The notes under the pieces: generated by a model
Seen by the model: only the letters and a program-made list of their open reading frames with translations
Told to the model about the DNA's origin: nothing
The model's database searches: none
Position numbers and translations under genes: made by a program
Shown: positions 34,233 to 45,579 of the stretch, piece after piece
How the letters are laid out: every line of letters starts with the position of its first letter
Position numbering within the stretch: the first letter of the stretch is position 1
NCBI GenBank assembly: GCA_031769625.1
Contig: JAUIMM010000570.1
Span: 1,989,501-2,053,500, forward strand
Direction of reading: 5' to 3'
Origin: Taudactylus pleione
Taxonomy: Eukaryota; Chordata; Amphibia; Anura; Myobatrachidae
DNA: 64,000 nucleotides

Positions 34233-34828
34233 GTAAAGTGAAGATGCGACTCAGAACTGTAATGATCTTCCCAGTGTTCCCGACAATTATAATAATGACT
34301 GGTGAGAGTTGTGGCTCATTAAATCTGCCGTCTGCTTTCTGGGAATGCGTCACGCCAGCATACCGTACTATGTATGCACCGACTCTTTATTTACAGAAAA
34401 TATACTGACAAGAAGCCATTTTGCTGACTTTTTATATAGGTGTCATAAACATGTATCAAAAATAATTAAGAAGCGATGTAGATGACAAAGGTCTCTCTGA
34501 AACTGAGAATAAGCCATTTACAATACTACCGATGTGTCCTCTTCCATCTTTCCCGCTTTGACGGCAAACGTGCAGACGCATTGCGCCACGCAAATTGCCA
34601 TACAGACACATTCTTCGCACCATGCAATCCTACGGATTGCCTGCGTAAATGCAGCAGGTGTACCCAGTCGCTGGTGTGCGACTTACACCATACGTCGCAC
34701 GATTTGCCGCATCAGCAGCAAAGATACAAGAGTACACATCTGTATTGTATTAAGGGACAGGCAACTGTTGTAAGGAAAGATATGCGTAGTATTATAGAGT
34801 CAGCAAACAAATATGGCTGCCAGACCCA

Positions 34829-35005
34829 GGGGTCTATTTATTAAGCCTTGGATGGAGATATAGTGAGCGGAGATGAAGTACCAGCCAATCGGCTCCTAAA
34901 TGTCAGGTCACAGGCTGTGTTTGAAAAATTACAGTTAGGAGCTGGTTGGCTGGTACTTTAATGCCGTTTACTTTACCTCCATCCATGGCTTAGAAAATAG
35001 ACCCC
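34829..35005. mobile_element. diverged foldback MITE GGGGTCTATTTATTAAGCC, copy 4
   Basis: Keeps the outer TIR and the inner CCAATCGGCTCCTAA / TTAGGAGCTGGTTGG stem but has diverged between them. Confidence 0.75.
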
Positions 35006-35034
35006 CCCCAGTGTCGCAGGCTCACAGCTCTCAG

Positions 35035-35400
35035 TGTGGGCTGATTCAGGGTTGGACGCACTTCTGTTGTCGGACGCAGCAGAGAGATTTTTTGCTATTG
35101 CGCATGTGTCTAAGTCGCACGGCGCATTCGTCCTGATTGTGTCCGTATTAGCTATTTCCTAGGCACGCACGGGGAAGGGAAAATGTAGTGGCCATTCCTA
35201 GGTGGTTTACTGGGAGGTGTCTGCGCACGCACGGAGATGGTCCGGCTTATGGGCGCGTTATGTGAGCGTGGCGGGCGTGTTGGTGAAAGTGTTTGCGCAC
35301 ATGGCCGCTCAGCCGCTCACATAGGAGGGCCATACTCGGACGGAGGGACTGCCCCTCCCGTAGGGCTAGTGCATGTTTCCATGGTGACACACACCAGTCT
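35035..35400. repeat. CTGATTCAGGGTTGGACGC repeat fragment
   Basis: Opens GCTGATTCAGGGTTGGACGC; CpG-rich with GGCCATTCCTAGGTGGTTTAC, a diverged form of the shared core. Confidence 0.55.
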
Positions 35401-35479
35401 TTATTGAAACAGAACATAGAGACAAATAGAAACTGGTTAAGAAATATATTGCTCTTTTAGACCTGTGCCACTTCATATA

Positions 35480-35740
35480 CCAACCAAGCAGTGGGTGTGC
35501 TCTCCCCAACTTCCCCCCACCGCGGGACACTGCGGCCCGCGGGCGGGACAGCGGGACAGTCCCAGAAAAACGGGACTGTCCCGCTGGAAGCGGGACAGTT
35601 GGGAGGTATGCCTTGGGCTGCGAGCTGAAATGTTCTGCAGGCAGCTGATCGCGCCCGACAGGAGCAAGAATTGAATAGCTCCTGTCAGGTGCACAAGGCG
35701 GCGATACAATTGAATACCTCTCATAGAATCACAACTGTAT
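35480..35740. repeat. GGGACAGTCCC hairpin repeat
   Basis: Contains GCGGGACAGTCCC and AACGGGACTGTCCCGCT stems and ends in GTTGGGAGGTATG. A related end is at 48740-48840. Confidence 0.6.
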
Positions 35741-35839
35741 CTAACTATAGTCCCTTATTATTGAGCAGTGTTTAAATCTTACGCTCCGATTCGCCTACCT
35801 TAAATGGACCTGACCACCCACCAAAATGTTCATTAGTGC

Positions 35840-36224
35840 GGATACCAGTCGATTGGTCAGCAATAAAAAGGTTGACATTCTGAATGTCGCCAGTAACAAT
35901 GGTCGACATGATCATTAGGTTGACCGTCATGCTGTAGACATGTATTTATGTTGTCAGGGTTAAACGGTCGACACCGTCAACCGGTCAACATTTACATTTT
36001 GACAATAAATGTTGACATATGGGTTTTTTATGATTTTTAGGTTTAGTGTTAGGCTAAAATATGAAAATGTCGACCTTTTGACTGTGTCAACTATTTAACC
36101 CTGGTGACATAAATACATGTCTAAAGAATGATAGTCGACCTAATGACCATGTTGACCTTTTTACTCTCGACATTCACAACCAGTCGACCTTCTGGTGTTG
36201 ACCTTCTGAATGTCAACTTTAATA
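35840..36224. repeat. GTCGAC-rich repeat, left part
   Basis: Repeating GGTTGACATT, GTCGACC and AATGTCG motifs with a central GGTTTAGTGTTAGGC. Split at 36225 by a Tigger-like MITE and resumes briefly at 36651. Confidence 0.65.
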
Positions 36225-36648
36225 CAGGTTGAGTCTCCCATATCCAAAATGCTTGGGACCAGGGGTATTTTGGATAACAGAATATTCCGTATTTTGAAAT
36301 ATTTGCATATCATAATGAGATATCTTGGGAATGGGACCCAAATATACACACAGAATACATTTATGTGTTATATACACCTTATACACACAGCCTATAGGTA
36401 ATTTTATACAATATTTTCAATAATTTTGTGGCTCAAACAAAGTTTGTGTACATACATGAAATTCAGTTATGTTTCATATACACCCTATACACACAGCCTA
36501 TAGGTCATTTTATACAATATTTGTAATAATTTGTGCCTTAGACAAAGTTTGTGTACATTGAACTATCAAAAATCAAAGGTTTCATTATCTCAGTCAAGCC
36601 AAAAAAATTCAGTATTTTGGAATATTTGGATATGGGAGACTCAACCTG
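36225..36648. mobile_element. pogo/Tigger-like MITE copy 2 (424 bp)
   Basis: Exact inverted ends CAGGTTGAGTCTCCCATATC, flanked by TA on both sides (36223-36224, 36649-36650). Closely similar to 5388-5803 along its length. Confidence 0.9.
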
Positions 36649-36669
36649 TACTGTCAACCATTTATACCA

Positions 36670-37460
36670 CACCCCATTAGCGCATACATGTCTTGCTCTT
36701 ATTTAGCAAAACATACTTTCAGTTGTAGAAAATGAGAGTTCTGTTAGACTAGTTCATGAACACACCTACAGCATTTACTAGCGTACAGTATGGGTCTGTT
36801 ATCTGGGTGAATGAGTGACAGTGTGACAAAGCAATTTTCTCTGACAGAATTCTTCAGGTGAGTTGTATCCCCAGGTATAATATACAACTTTATGCACAAA
36901 TATGAGTGGATTTTAAACAATTCTTACTGTGGTTGTATTAACTGTGTATTAACTGTACCTAAACGCATACGACAGCACCTTTACAATTTTGGACAGAGGA
37001 AGAAATTCATTGAGTGAAGTTATGTGTTTTATCCAGGCATTCCGTAAGCCAATTCGTTGAGCCAGTTCAAAAATTCACTGGAGTCTCTAGAAGTTTTGAT
37101 CAATTTTCCAGATGAAGTTCTATAAAACTGAGCAGGGTTCAACCATGTTTTCGGTGTTTTGGCCATAACCACAGGTGGGCGGGCTGATACGCACATGATC
37201 GAGACGGCTCAGACACATTCGAGATTAAAATTATACATTTTAACAATATTTAACTGTGTATGGGGAATCTCAAATTGCAAACACTGCTCTGTAAATATAA
37301 TTTTATTAAATACTTTACTTTTACTATTTAAAAAAATATTATTTAAATAATGTTTAAAAATCAAAAATAGTTAAAAATACAAATTTTAACACAAACAGAA
37401 AACCTCTAACATGATTGGTGAATCTTGATCACCATCTGCGAATGCAAACTGCAAATTCGA
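36670..37460. other. intronic sequence, nothing assigned
   Basis: AT-rich, with no repeat or frame that I can name. Confidence 0.45.
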
Positions 37461-37467
37461 GTCGCAG

Positions 37468-37670
37468 TCCGAGTTCCTACGTTGTCCTCATGTTTGTGTG
37501 ATTTTCCTCGGGGGGGGGGGGGGGGGCTTCGGTTTCCTTTCGCAGTCCAAAAAAAAATACTGATAGGTTAATTAGCTGATTCAGTTGGCATCATTGTGTG
37601 TCTGTTCGTGTCCCTGAGGTAGTGGATTGTGGATGGCTCCATATGTTGGCGCTATGTAATTAAAGAGTAG
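37468..37670 (+). mobile_element. L2/tRNA-like SINE fragment
   Basis: Same layout as the 3' two thirds of 11916-12196: CGAGTTCCTACGTTGTCCTC, a G-run of about 19, CGGTTTCCTTTCGCAGTCC, and a GTTGGCGCTATGTAATTAAA tail. Confidence 0.75.
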
Positions 37671-37716
37671 TAATAAAAATAACAATGTTCTTTTATGTTC
37701 TCCATTTATTTCTCAG

Positions 37717-37878
37717 GCCGGCGGGGTGGCTTCTGGCTTCACCCATGTGGTTACTAATGATCTCAGTGCGCAAAGACTTCTGCACATCAAGGGAAGGAGG
37801 GTCATCCGGGCTACAGAGGTCCCTCTCAGCTGGTCCAGCTTCAATAGTGGAGACTGTTTCATCATTGATCTTGGATCT
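37717..37878 (+). CDS. SCIN: scinderin coding exon 3 (repeat 1-2 junction)
   Basis: Acceptor TTTCTCAG before 37717 and donor TCT|GTAAGT after 37878 bound 162 nt (54 codons, phase 0 at both ends, residues 117-170). The exon opens [11 protein letters not shown], runs through [19 protein letters not shown] and ends [14 protein letters not shown] (141-144) matches the second phosphoinositide/actin side-binding region of the family. Cys163 in GDC aligns with one cysteine of the pair known from gelsolin repeat 2. Intron 2 (34233-37716) is the shortest internal intron here. Confidence 0.95.
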
Positions 37879-38633
37879 GTAAGTCAGATGATTTGATATT
37901 ATTTTGATGCCTCATTGCGCTTCTCCGCTTGTATCTACCATAAGGGCTAACTAGGCACACGCCTATGGGAGCACATCAGAGGGCTAGTTAGATATACTGT
38001 TTATTTGTTATTTACTTCTTTGTTTTCAACGTTATGTTTTTATTGGTGGAGGGAGTGATGGGTAGCAGGTGCCCGATATAGGTCATAATGCCTTAGCCCC
38101 TCCAACTCCCTTATGTTTTTGAATTTCCTAAATTCAAGTTATTTTCCCATAACCATCACTGGATCAGATTCAATAAATGTGACCTTGAATGATCTGTACA
38201 GGTCATTACCGTAACATAATACATGAATGGGGTTAGAGAACAATAAACAATACATAAGGAAGGAGATCACATAATTCATAATACAAATATTGGGAAGGTA
38301 ATACCTACAGTACCAGTAGATAAACTATAATACAATCCAGGCAGATCAAGTCATTGTAATTCTGTTTGGCTTGTACTATACATTGAAATACAGAGGTCTG
38401 TATTATATTTCAGAGTTGTGTATATTTGCAGGAACAGTACTGTAGCATCCCCATCAGATGCCCCACAAGTCTTCAGGATATAAACATATACAGTCCAATA
38501 TTATCTTTTATAGGCTTTTTAAACCTTTATACTGTACAAAACATATTCAAAGTACTGACCTTGTAACTATTCAGCTTCTGAATTGTCCATGCAAATATAC
38601 TGTTTTATATCTTACAGGTATAAGCACTAAAGG

Positions 38634-38912
38634 TGCGTATCCACTAGGCGATAGAGGAACGACAGTACGATTACAACATCGTAATCGTACAGTCGTTCCT
38701 CATCCCCTGTAGTGCCTACACTGAATGATATGTCGTTCTGTGCAGGCACCCTCCCTCATCCCTGAACATGGCCAATCTGTCGTTATCGGCAGATTGACCG
38801 GCATGTTAAGGCGATGATTGATGCCGATTTGTGAATGGTTAATGAGCGATTGAACGATAACGATGTAGTTATCGTTCAATCGCTCATTTTAATCGCCTAG
38901 TGGATACGCAGC
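38634..38912. mobile_element. foldback element GTGCGTATCCACTAGGCGAT
   Basis: Ends GTGCGTATCCACTAGGCGAT and ATCGCCTAGTGGATACGCAG are inverse. The interior has further stems (GAACGACAGTACGATTAC / GTAATCGTACAGTCGTTC and CGATTGAACGATAAC / GTTATCGTTCAATCG). Confidence 0.88.
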
Positions 38913-39111
38913 ATAACAGTTACCGGTTACCTCAGCTTACTGCTAGCCAGGTTAATTAGCAAGTACTGTCCCGAAATTATATCATTGAGATATTGGTGTT
39001 TTCAAAACATCATACATTTTTCATGATGACTGTGTTAAAAATCAAAATTTAGACATACTCAACACTCTTAAGAAATGTCCTTCCTTATACATTATAAATA
39101 GTATTTTACTA

Positions 39112-39175
39112 TTACATCATAAATGTAGTACTGTTACATCATAAATGTAATACTGTTACATCATAAATGTAGTAT
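39112..39175 (+). repeat. 22-bp tandem repeat
   Basis: Three copies of a GTTACATCATAAATGTAGTA unit. Confidence 0.85.
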
Positions 39176-39659
39176 GATAGTACCTTAGTAACTGACATCT
39201 AAATTAAACTGTTGGTTATTACTAGAGATGAGCGGTTCGGATTCTGTGGAATCCGAACCGCTCCGAACATTGGGGATCCGAGTCCACCCGAACCCTGTTC
39301 GGGTGTTCACCGCCTGACTCGGATCCCCGTTCGGGGCCGAACGGCGGCCGCCTGATGTCGGATTCTCACTAGAGAATCCGACATCAGGGCTCCTATTGTG
39401 TAAGGCAGAGCGCTGTGATAGCGGTCTGCACTACACAGACACAAACACACAGCCGCCAGCGGCAGCTGTGTGTTTGTTACAGCAGCCAATGAGAGTCACA
39501 CAGACTCTCATTTGGCTGCTGCACGGAGGGAGCCGGCTGGAGCTCACACATGAGCTCCGTCTTCCGGCTCCCTCCTCAGCGTGTGACAGCAGAGCGGACG
39601 GCGCGGGAGCGGGGATACAGGTAAGTTTTTATTTTAATTTTTTTTACTTGTGTAACGGC

Positions 39660-40180
39660 CGGAGGCTCTACTGGGGGGGGGTCTGCTACTGGGGGGGTCT
39701 GCTACTGGAGGTGCGGGGGGCCATACTACTGGTAGGGGCCTGCTACTGGGGAGGGCTATACTACTGGGGGGGTCTGCTACTGGCGGGGCCATACTACTGA
39801 GGGGCCTGCTAATGGGGGGGCCATACTACTGGGGGGGGCCTACTACTGGGGGGGGCCTACTACTAGGGGGGCCTACTACTGGGGGGGGCCTGCTACTGGG
39901 GCAGCCTACTACTGGGGGGGGCCTGCTACTGGGGGGGCCATACTACTGGGGGGGCTACTACTGGGGCAGCCTACTACTGGCAGGGCCTGCTACTGGGGCA
40001 GCCTACTACTGGGGGGGCCATACTACTGGGGGGGCCATACTACTGGGGGGGCTGCTAATGGGGGGCATACTAATAGGGGGGCATGCTACTGGGGGGCCAT
40101 ATAACTGGGGGGGCCTGCTAATGGGGGGCATACTACTGGGGGGCATTCTACTGGGGGCACTGCATAGGGGACCCTACTAC
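39660..40180 (+). repeat. CTACTGGGGGGGCC minisatellite inside the 1713-bp hAT
   Basis: About 25 imperfect copies of a 15-25 bp G-rich unit (CTACTGGGGGGG with GCC or GCA spacers). Short frames rich in Gly, Tyr and Trp across it are a by-product of the repeat. Confidence 0.9.
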
Positions 40181-40400
40181 TAAGGGGACTGCATAGGGGG
40201 CACCACTGCTGGGGGCATTGTGTAAGGGACACCACTACTGTGGGCATTGTGTAAAAGGGGCACTACTGTGGGCATTGTGTAAAAGGGACACTACTGTGGG
40301 CATTGTGTAAAAGGGGCACTACTGTGGGCATTGTGTAAAAGAGTCACTACTGTGGGCATTGTGTAAAAGGGGCACTACTGTGTGTCGTAACATAAATAAG
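40180..40400 (+). repeat. 28-bp tandem repeat
   Basis: About six to seven copies of CACTACTGTGGGCATTGTG followed by TAAAAGGG, decaying to the right. Confidence 0.85.
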
Positions 40401-41213
40401 AGACACTACTTTATGGTGTAATGTGAATCAGGCACTATGTGCGGTGTAATGTGAATAAGATTGTGCAATGTGACTCCTAGGGCCGTAGCCCACTATGTAA
40501 ACAAGTACTGTGACTCTGCTGGCCGTACCCCACTGGGTGGGTGCACTACTTTTCATTTCTGCCGCTGCTGTGTGGCAATGTGTCATAGATGTGCTTTATA
40601 CTGTGGTGTCTGTGTCGTTGTGCCGCTGCTTTGTCGCTTAGTAACCAGTCAGCTCACTGCAACCTTTGGCCAATAATGTTGAAAACAATATTATAAGCTG
40701 TGATATGGTCTAAATTGACTGGAAATTAATGTTATTGAGGTTAATAATACTCTAGGAAGAAAAAAAAGACCGATTTATGTGATTTTAGCTTTTTTTGTAC
40801 GTTTTTGTAAAAAAATCCAAATCCAAATCCAAATCCAAAGCCAGTCACCGCAGTTTGGCAAATCCAAATCCAAAGCCGGACGACGAATTAGAACCAAATC
40901 CAAATCCGGCAAAAATGGTCCGGCGCACATCTCTAGTTATTACTACTAGAACAGGTTATATCTACACCAGTAAATCAATGCGTGCACAAGTAATGACACC
41001 ACTGCCAAAAGTTTATATCATAATACAAATATCTCACATTGTATCTGGAAACCGTTGAAAAAAATCTACAATTTAATATATTGAAATTTAGTCGACCTGT
41101 AATCTTATACAATCACACGTCATCTAACCCGTAACTATCTGAGCCGCTTATGGTAACTTTTAGGTCGTTTGGATAATCACAGCGCAATCCATAGCGCTAT
41201 ACGATATATTTAT

Positions 41214-41543
41214 CAGAGATGTGCGCGGACCCTTGTTTTTTGGTTTTGGTTTTGCTAACACCACCCTCAAGTTTTTCGGTTTGGTTTTGGATTTCTTTAC
41301 AAAATTGATAAAAACAGCTAAAATCATGTAACTTGGACCTGTTTTTGCTCCTATAGTATTATTAACATCAATAATATTAATTTCCACTCATTTCCAGTCA
41401 ATTTTGGCACCTGAAATCACGAGGGAGGGACGTGCATACGATCAAAAATACGGGATACGGTTTTTAGGTCAGACTCGTTTTGACTCAGAATCCCAAAGTT
41501 CGGGTGTGTTCGGTTTTCGGGAAAACCAAACTGCTCATCTCTA
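41214..41543 (-). mobile_element. non-autonomous relative of the 6.2-kb hAT (330 bp)
   Basis: Exact 8-bp duplication ATATTTAT at 41206-41213 and 41544-41551. Left 200 bp match the reverse complement of the autonomous right end, including TTTCCACTCATTTCCAGTC and CTCCTATAGTATTATTAAC. Only terminal sequence is kept. Confidence 0.92.
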
Positions 41544-41974
41544 ATATTTATACTGCGATCATCTATAATACATTAGACTAATGCAGGCAATTTTAACTGT
41601 ACTATTGTGTCCCATCGCGGCATAAGACTCACAGATGTTACTACAGGTTACCTGTACCAGCATAAAAAGAAAAAACAGTGCTTACCCAGATCAAGGAAAC
41701 AAGTATTTATGCAGCAGTAAAAAAATAGTTTTTTGCTACCTCTTCACAACAGTACAGAAAAGGCAATATACTGCGCTTAAATACCCCAGTCAGGACATTA
41801 ATTCAAACACACGTAAAAATTGTATAGGTTTAATTACCCACACCTATGGTCAGAAAAAGTACATAAATTTACATAGACATAAATACCAATAAATACACTA
41901 CCTAAAGGAATATATATATCATACTGATAACAATATAGATAGAATTATAAAAAATAGAGTTGATCAGACTCTAT

Positions 41975-43083
41975 GGGCCAAATGTAATAGGTAGTCTATT
42001 TTGGTAAATTGCGAGTTTGGTGCTAAACTCGCAATTTTTCACAACTCTCCAATGTAATAGGGTGTCTGTTCACTAAAACTCGCATTTTTCAGAGTTACTA
42101 AAACTCTCCATTGTCAAACTAGCATCCAGATGTTTTTACATTGAAAACAATCAACTCGCCCAATGTAATAGAGTGTCTGTTTCAGACTCGCTAAAAAAAA
42201 GATTACCAAAAGTCCCCAAATAATAGACCTGCTTCAGGCTAGCGAGTACATCCTGAGCAAGTCAGATTAACACAGAAACATGCACATATCCATGAGATAT
42301 GTACATGTTTCTGTGTGTACTTATGTTAAATGTTTTAACATTTAAAAAAAATGACATGCACCCCCTCCCCAAAAGCATAACCAGCCCCGGGCTTTATAAA
42401 GCCTGTTCTGGTTCTAAAAATAGCCCCGGGCTATCAGTCTAGGCCTGGGGTGCCCTGGAGAGGGGTACCCCTTTATTGGGGGGGTACCCAACTCCCCAGG
42501 GATCCCCAGCCTGGACTGACTAGCGGTCAGGGATAATGCTTTGGCCGGCGAAACCGGTGAAAGGTTTTCCCTGGCTGTGGCATTATCCCCCCCGCTAGAA
42601 AGAGTTCGGTGCTGGTTCTGGAATTTTCAGGGGACCCCTACTCATTTTGTCCCCTGATTTTCCAGAACCAGGACCAGCTCACCAAAGCCCTGTGCTGGTT
42701 CTTAATATACAGGGGCCCCCTACGCATTTTGGCCCCTGAATTTTTAGAACCAGAACAGGCTCTTTATAAAGCCCGGGGCTGGTTATGCTTTTGGGGAGGG
42801 GGTGCACGTTTTTTTTTTTTTACACACACACAGAAGCCATCACGGATCTCACTGATCTGTGATGGCTTCTCTAAAACTCGCGCCTTTTAATGCTATGCGC
42901 ATTAAAAGGTGTCAGTTTACATAGTCCTAAACTCGCCTAAACCCGCGAATGCAGTAGCCTCAAGCTGAAAAGTTTGCAGGCTATTGAATTTGCGAGTTTC
43001 AGTACAAACTCGCACTTTTTAAAAGTGCGAGAAAGTGCGAGATTGTACTGTTACTAAAGCAGACTACCTATTACATTTGGCCC
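41975..43083. mobile_element. nested palindromic element (1109 bp)
   Basis: Ends GGGCCAAATGTAATAGGTAG and CTACCTATTACATTTGGCCC are perfect inverses. Inside are further nested inverted arms: about 42357-42422 (CCCCAAAAGCATAACCAGCC) against 42733-42806 (GGCTGGTTATGCTTTTGGGG). Others sit around CCCTGGAGAGGGGTACCCC and CGCGAGTTT-type motifs. It has no gene; Asn/Lys-poor short frames are artefacts. Confidence 0.88.
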
Positions 43084-43343
43084 TAAGTATAGGAACCATA
43101 AATTAGTTTCCCAAACAGGAAAAATTCTCCAGTCAGGGGTCTCTGGAGTAAAACACAAAATCACAATTTAATTCAGCTTATTTGCTCAATTGTGCACTGA
43201 TGCATCAGATACGATACATATTATGAATAGGAAAAAATTAGTCTCATGTATCCAATGGAATTATTGCACTTTGTATCCAAAATAAAATCCTCACTTGCCA
43301 CAAGTGGTAAGACAAGTCATTCTCAATTTGTTATCAACATTAG

Positions 43344-43520
43344 GGGGTCTATTTACTAAGCAGTGTTAGGAGACAGAGTGAAAAGTAATAAGGTGCCAGC
43401 CAATCAGCTTCTAACTGTCATCTCACAGGCTGTGTTTGAAAAATGACAGTTGGGAGCTGATTGGCTGGCACCTTAACATTTTTCACTCTGTCTCCTAACA
43501 CTGCTTAGTAAATAGACCCC
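43344..43520. mobile_element. foldback MITE GGGGTCTATTTACTAAGC, copy 5
   Basis: Same foldback family. TAG at 43341-43343 and 43521-43523 fits a 3-bp target duplication. Confidence 0.9.
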
Positions 43521-43524
43521 TAGG

Positions 43525-44800
43525 ACATCTATTTCCCAGCACCCCAGCTGGAAATGTAGGTCTGGTGTATTATTGAGAGTTTTAGTATTTGCCGTCTACC
43601 TCTCATCAGCAGCCTCAGGCGACGTTGGTAAAATGTAATACCCATGGTTGAAGGGAGTCCCGTACCTCAGTGGAATAACACTCCCATATGCCATCAGTCT
43701 CTGTAGCCGCGTGGGTCCCCAAATTAATTGATCAATGTTTGTTTTTTATGGGTGTGTGATGGTTGTTGTTTTCATGTTATGGGAGGAGCAGTTGCCAAAA
43801 TTAATTCCTTGTATTTTATACTTGGCCGATTCCGAAAAGACGGCTTGGCGCTGGTAATAGGTGAATGCTGAGGGTACAAGTCCAAAAAACAAGGAGAGCA
43901 GCAACGCACATTTCGGCTACCGCCGTAGCCTTTTTTAAGCTCCCTGTGAAAGCATGACAGCACTCTATTAAAGTATAAAAACTTAAATACTATTGCACTA
44001 GTAAATGAAAGCAAAGGAAAAGATACCGTACTGCACTATTTAATGGATCTGCCATCAGTTATGTATTAAACCACATGAGAAAAATTGTCTTATATATAGT
44101 CAACCATTTTTTATATGAAGGCTAAAACTTCCATGATACAATTGCACAAAAAAATATAGCATGGCTTGAGAATGGTGACTTTAATGTGTTGAGTTTTTCT
44201 AGTGTGTAATTCACTTGATTGAAACATGTTTAAACTATGTGAAAAAGCAAAGTCAATTTGTACTATACAGATATGTGGGAACAAAATCTCTACTTTATTA
44301 ATATAAACTTGTCATGGGCAACTACAAAATAATCTCATAACCCAGTTTCGTTTGTGTGAGCTCAACCACAGATCTAGTGCTAACAACTATCTATTGGTGT
44401 AATAAAGATCCCCACAATAAACACACAAATGAGATTAACATGAACAGCAATTAAATGATTATTCTAGCTGAGCAGTCTCACAGCAGTCATTTAAAGTTTA
44501 TAATATTGCACAAAAAAACAAGAAAATTAAAATGTCCATCCCAGAAGGAGAACTTAAGAAACATAAATAGTATAGTACTAATTCCAATAGATATAGTGAA
44601 CCAATTAAATGCAGAAGTCAGCATCCAGTTTCTGCAAAAAGGGAATTATTTAGTTATTTATGAGTCACTGAGTGTTATTGCCAAGAATAGTTTAATGAGA
44701 AAGGAGATTCATTGTCCCAATCACTATTCAGACCCAAAGCGAAATGGAAAGTGTAAATCTTAAAGGTCTTCTCCTAAATAAGAGACTACTGTGGGCCTGA
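43525..44800. other. intronic sequence, no gene recognised
   Basis: Includes a CATTTCGGCTACCGCCGTAGCC motif near 43910 like those at the ends of some retroposons, then AT-rich sequence. A 102-codon frame at 44455-44763 has no recognisable family features and lies in AT-rich intron. Confidence 0.45.
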
Positions 44801-44801
44801 T

Positions 44802-44940
44802 TCAGAGAGGACACTATTGCAGCCGCGGCCACGTCTTTTTACACAGTCGCGCCTGTCTTTATGCTAATGTCGCAGCCGACGGTCTTCCTAATGAGAAGAC
44901 CACCACTACCGAACATTGCCACCCAGGTAAGTGCAACTAA
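44802..44940. repeat. GGGCCTGATTCAGAGAGG repeat fragment
   Basis: Left end of a CTGATTCAG-type element with GCAGCCGCGGCCACGTC; the right end was not found. Confidence 0.5.
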
Positions 44941-44974
44941 ATTTTTAACTTGAGTACAAATAACTGTACATAAT

Positions 44975-45573
44975 GGGGGTCATTCAGAGCCGCTCGCAAT
45001 TAGCGCTCGCTCGTTCAGAAAAAGGGGGTGGCTATTCAAATGAACCGTATGCTCCTTGCGGTCTGTTGCCGCCTCCATGTCTGAACGAGCGAACAAAACA
45101 TGCGGTCGTTTATTTGATAAAAACGCCCCCTGGCTGCTCGCATCATACGTCATGTCCGCTATTTATTAGATTAATCGAGTACATCGAACAGCGTATGAAC
45201 TGCTCGCTATTCTTGTGGTTGGTTTTTCCTACCACTATATTGCGAGCAGTTCTGGCTATAAAATAACTCAGTGACGTGGTCAATGACGCTGCTGTATTAA
45301 TTATGCACACCCATAAAACGCCCGCTTTGACCTTTAAGCATGCCTGCGTTCTGATCTCCACTCCCCGTTTTCAAGCACCTTCCCCTGTTACCACCCACAT
45401 ACACCTCCTCCTGTCACTCAAAATAGCAGGCACTCGCTATATAGCGAACAAACAATTTTCGGCCGCACTGACTGGTTCGCGCATGTGTATTAAAAACCGT
45501 ACGCATGCGCAGATGTGCAAACATCGCTCGGAACGAGCGTACTGCCGCTTACGAGTGGCTCTGAATGAGGTCC
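44975..45573 (-). mobile_element. CATTCAGAGCCGCTCGC element, copy 1 (599 bp)
   Basis: Ends GGGGGTCATTCAG and GGACCTCATTCAG (inverse), followed by GAGC-rich inner repeats. AAT on both sides (44972-44974, 45574-45576) fits a 3-bp duplication. Near copy of 60434-61033 across its length. The minus strand carries the shared core (GGGTGGTAACAGGGGAAGG; GTGTGCATAATTAA). Confidence 0.88.
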
Positions 45574-45579
45574 AATATC

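Larger units (their letters stand above)
34233..37716 (+). other. SCIN: SCIN intron 2 (about 3.5 kb)
   Basis: Bounded by GTAAAG and TTTCTCAG. Contains a diverged foldback MITE (34829-35005), a GTCGAC-rich repeat split by a Tigger-like MITE, and an L2/tRNA-like SINE fragment near its 3' end. Confidence 0.85.
39223..40935 (+). mobile_element. non-autonomous hAT (1713 bp) with foreign internal cassette
   Basis: Exact 8-bp duplication GTTATTAC at 39215-39222 and 40936-40943. Left end TAGAGATGAGCGGTTCGGAT is followed by an ATCCGAACCGCTC palindrome as in the autonomous element. The right 250 bp match its right end (GACTGGAAATTA, TTATTGAGGTTAATAATA). Between them lie a GC-rich block (39400-39630) with a donor-like ACAG|GTAAGTT, a CTACTGGGG minisatellite (39660-40180) and a 28-bp tandem repeat (40180-40400). 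There is no transposase. Confidence 0.92.

Noticed and set aside
33960..34241. 93-residue frame around SCIN exon 2 as a separate small gene
   Set aside because: Only 34078-34232 is conserved, bounded by a clear acceptor and donor; the rest is intron.
39660..40183. Gly/Trp/Tyr-rich plus-strand frames
   Set aside because: They are translations of the CTACTGGGG minisatellite in the 1713-bp hAT.
44455..44763. 102-residue frame in intron 3
   Set aside because: AT-rich intronic sequence without recognisable domain, splice context or conservation that I can see.
45143..45361. Similar 72-73 residue minus-strand frames in both 600-bp sister elements (also 60671-60892)
   Set aside because: The similarity is explained by the elements being near copies. 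The two starts differ, no domain is seen, and part of the frame overlaps hairpins.
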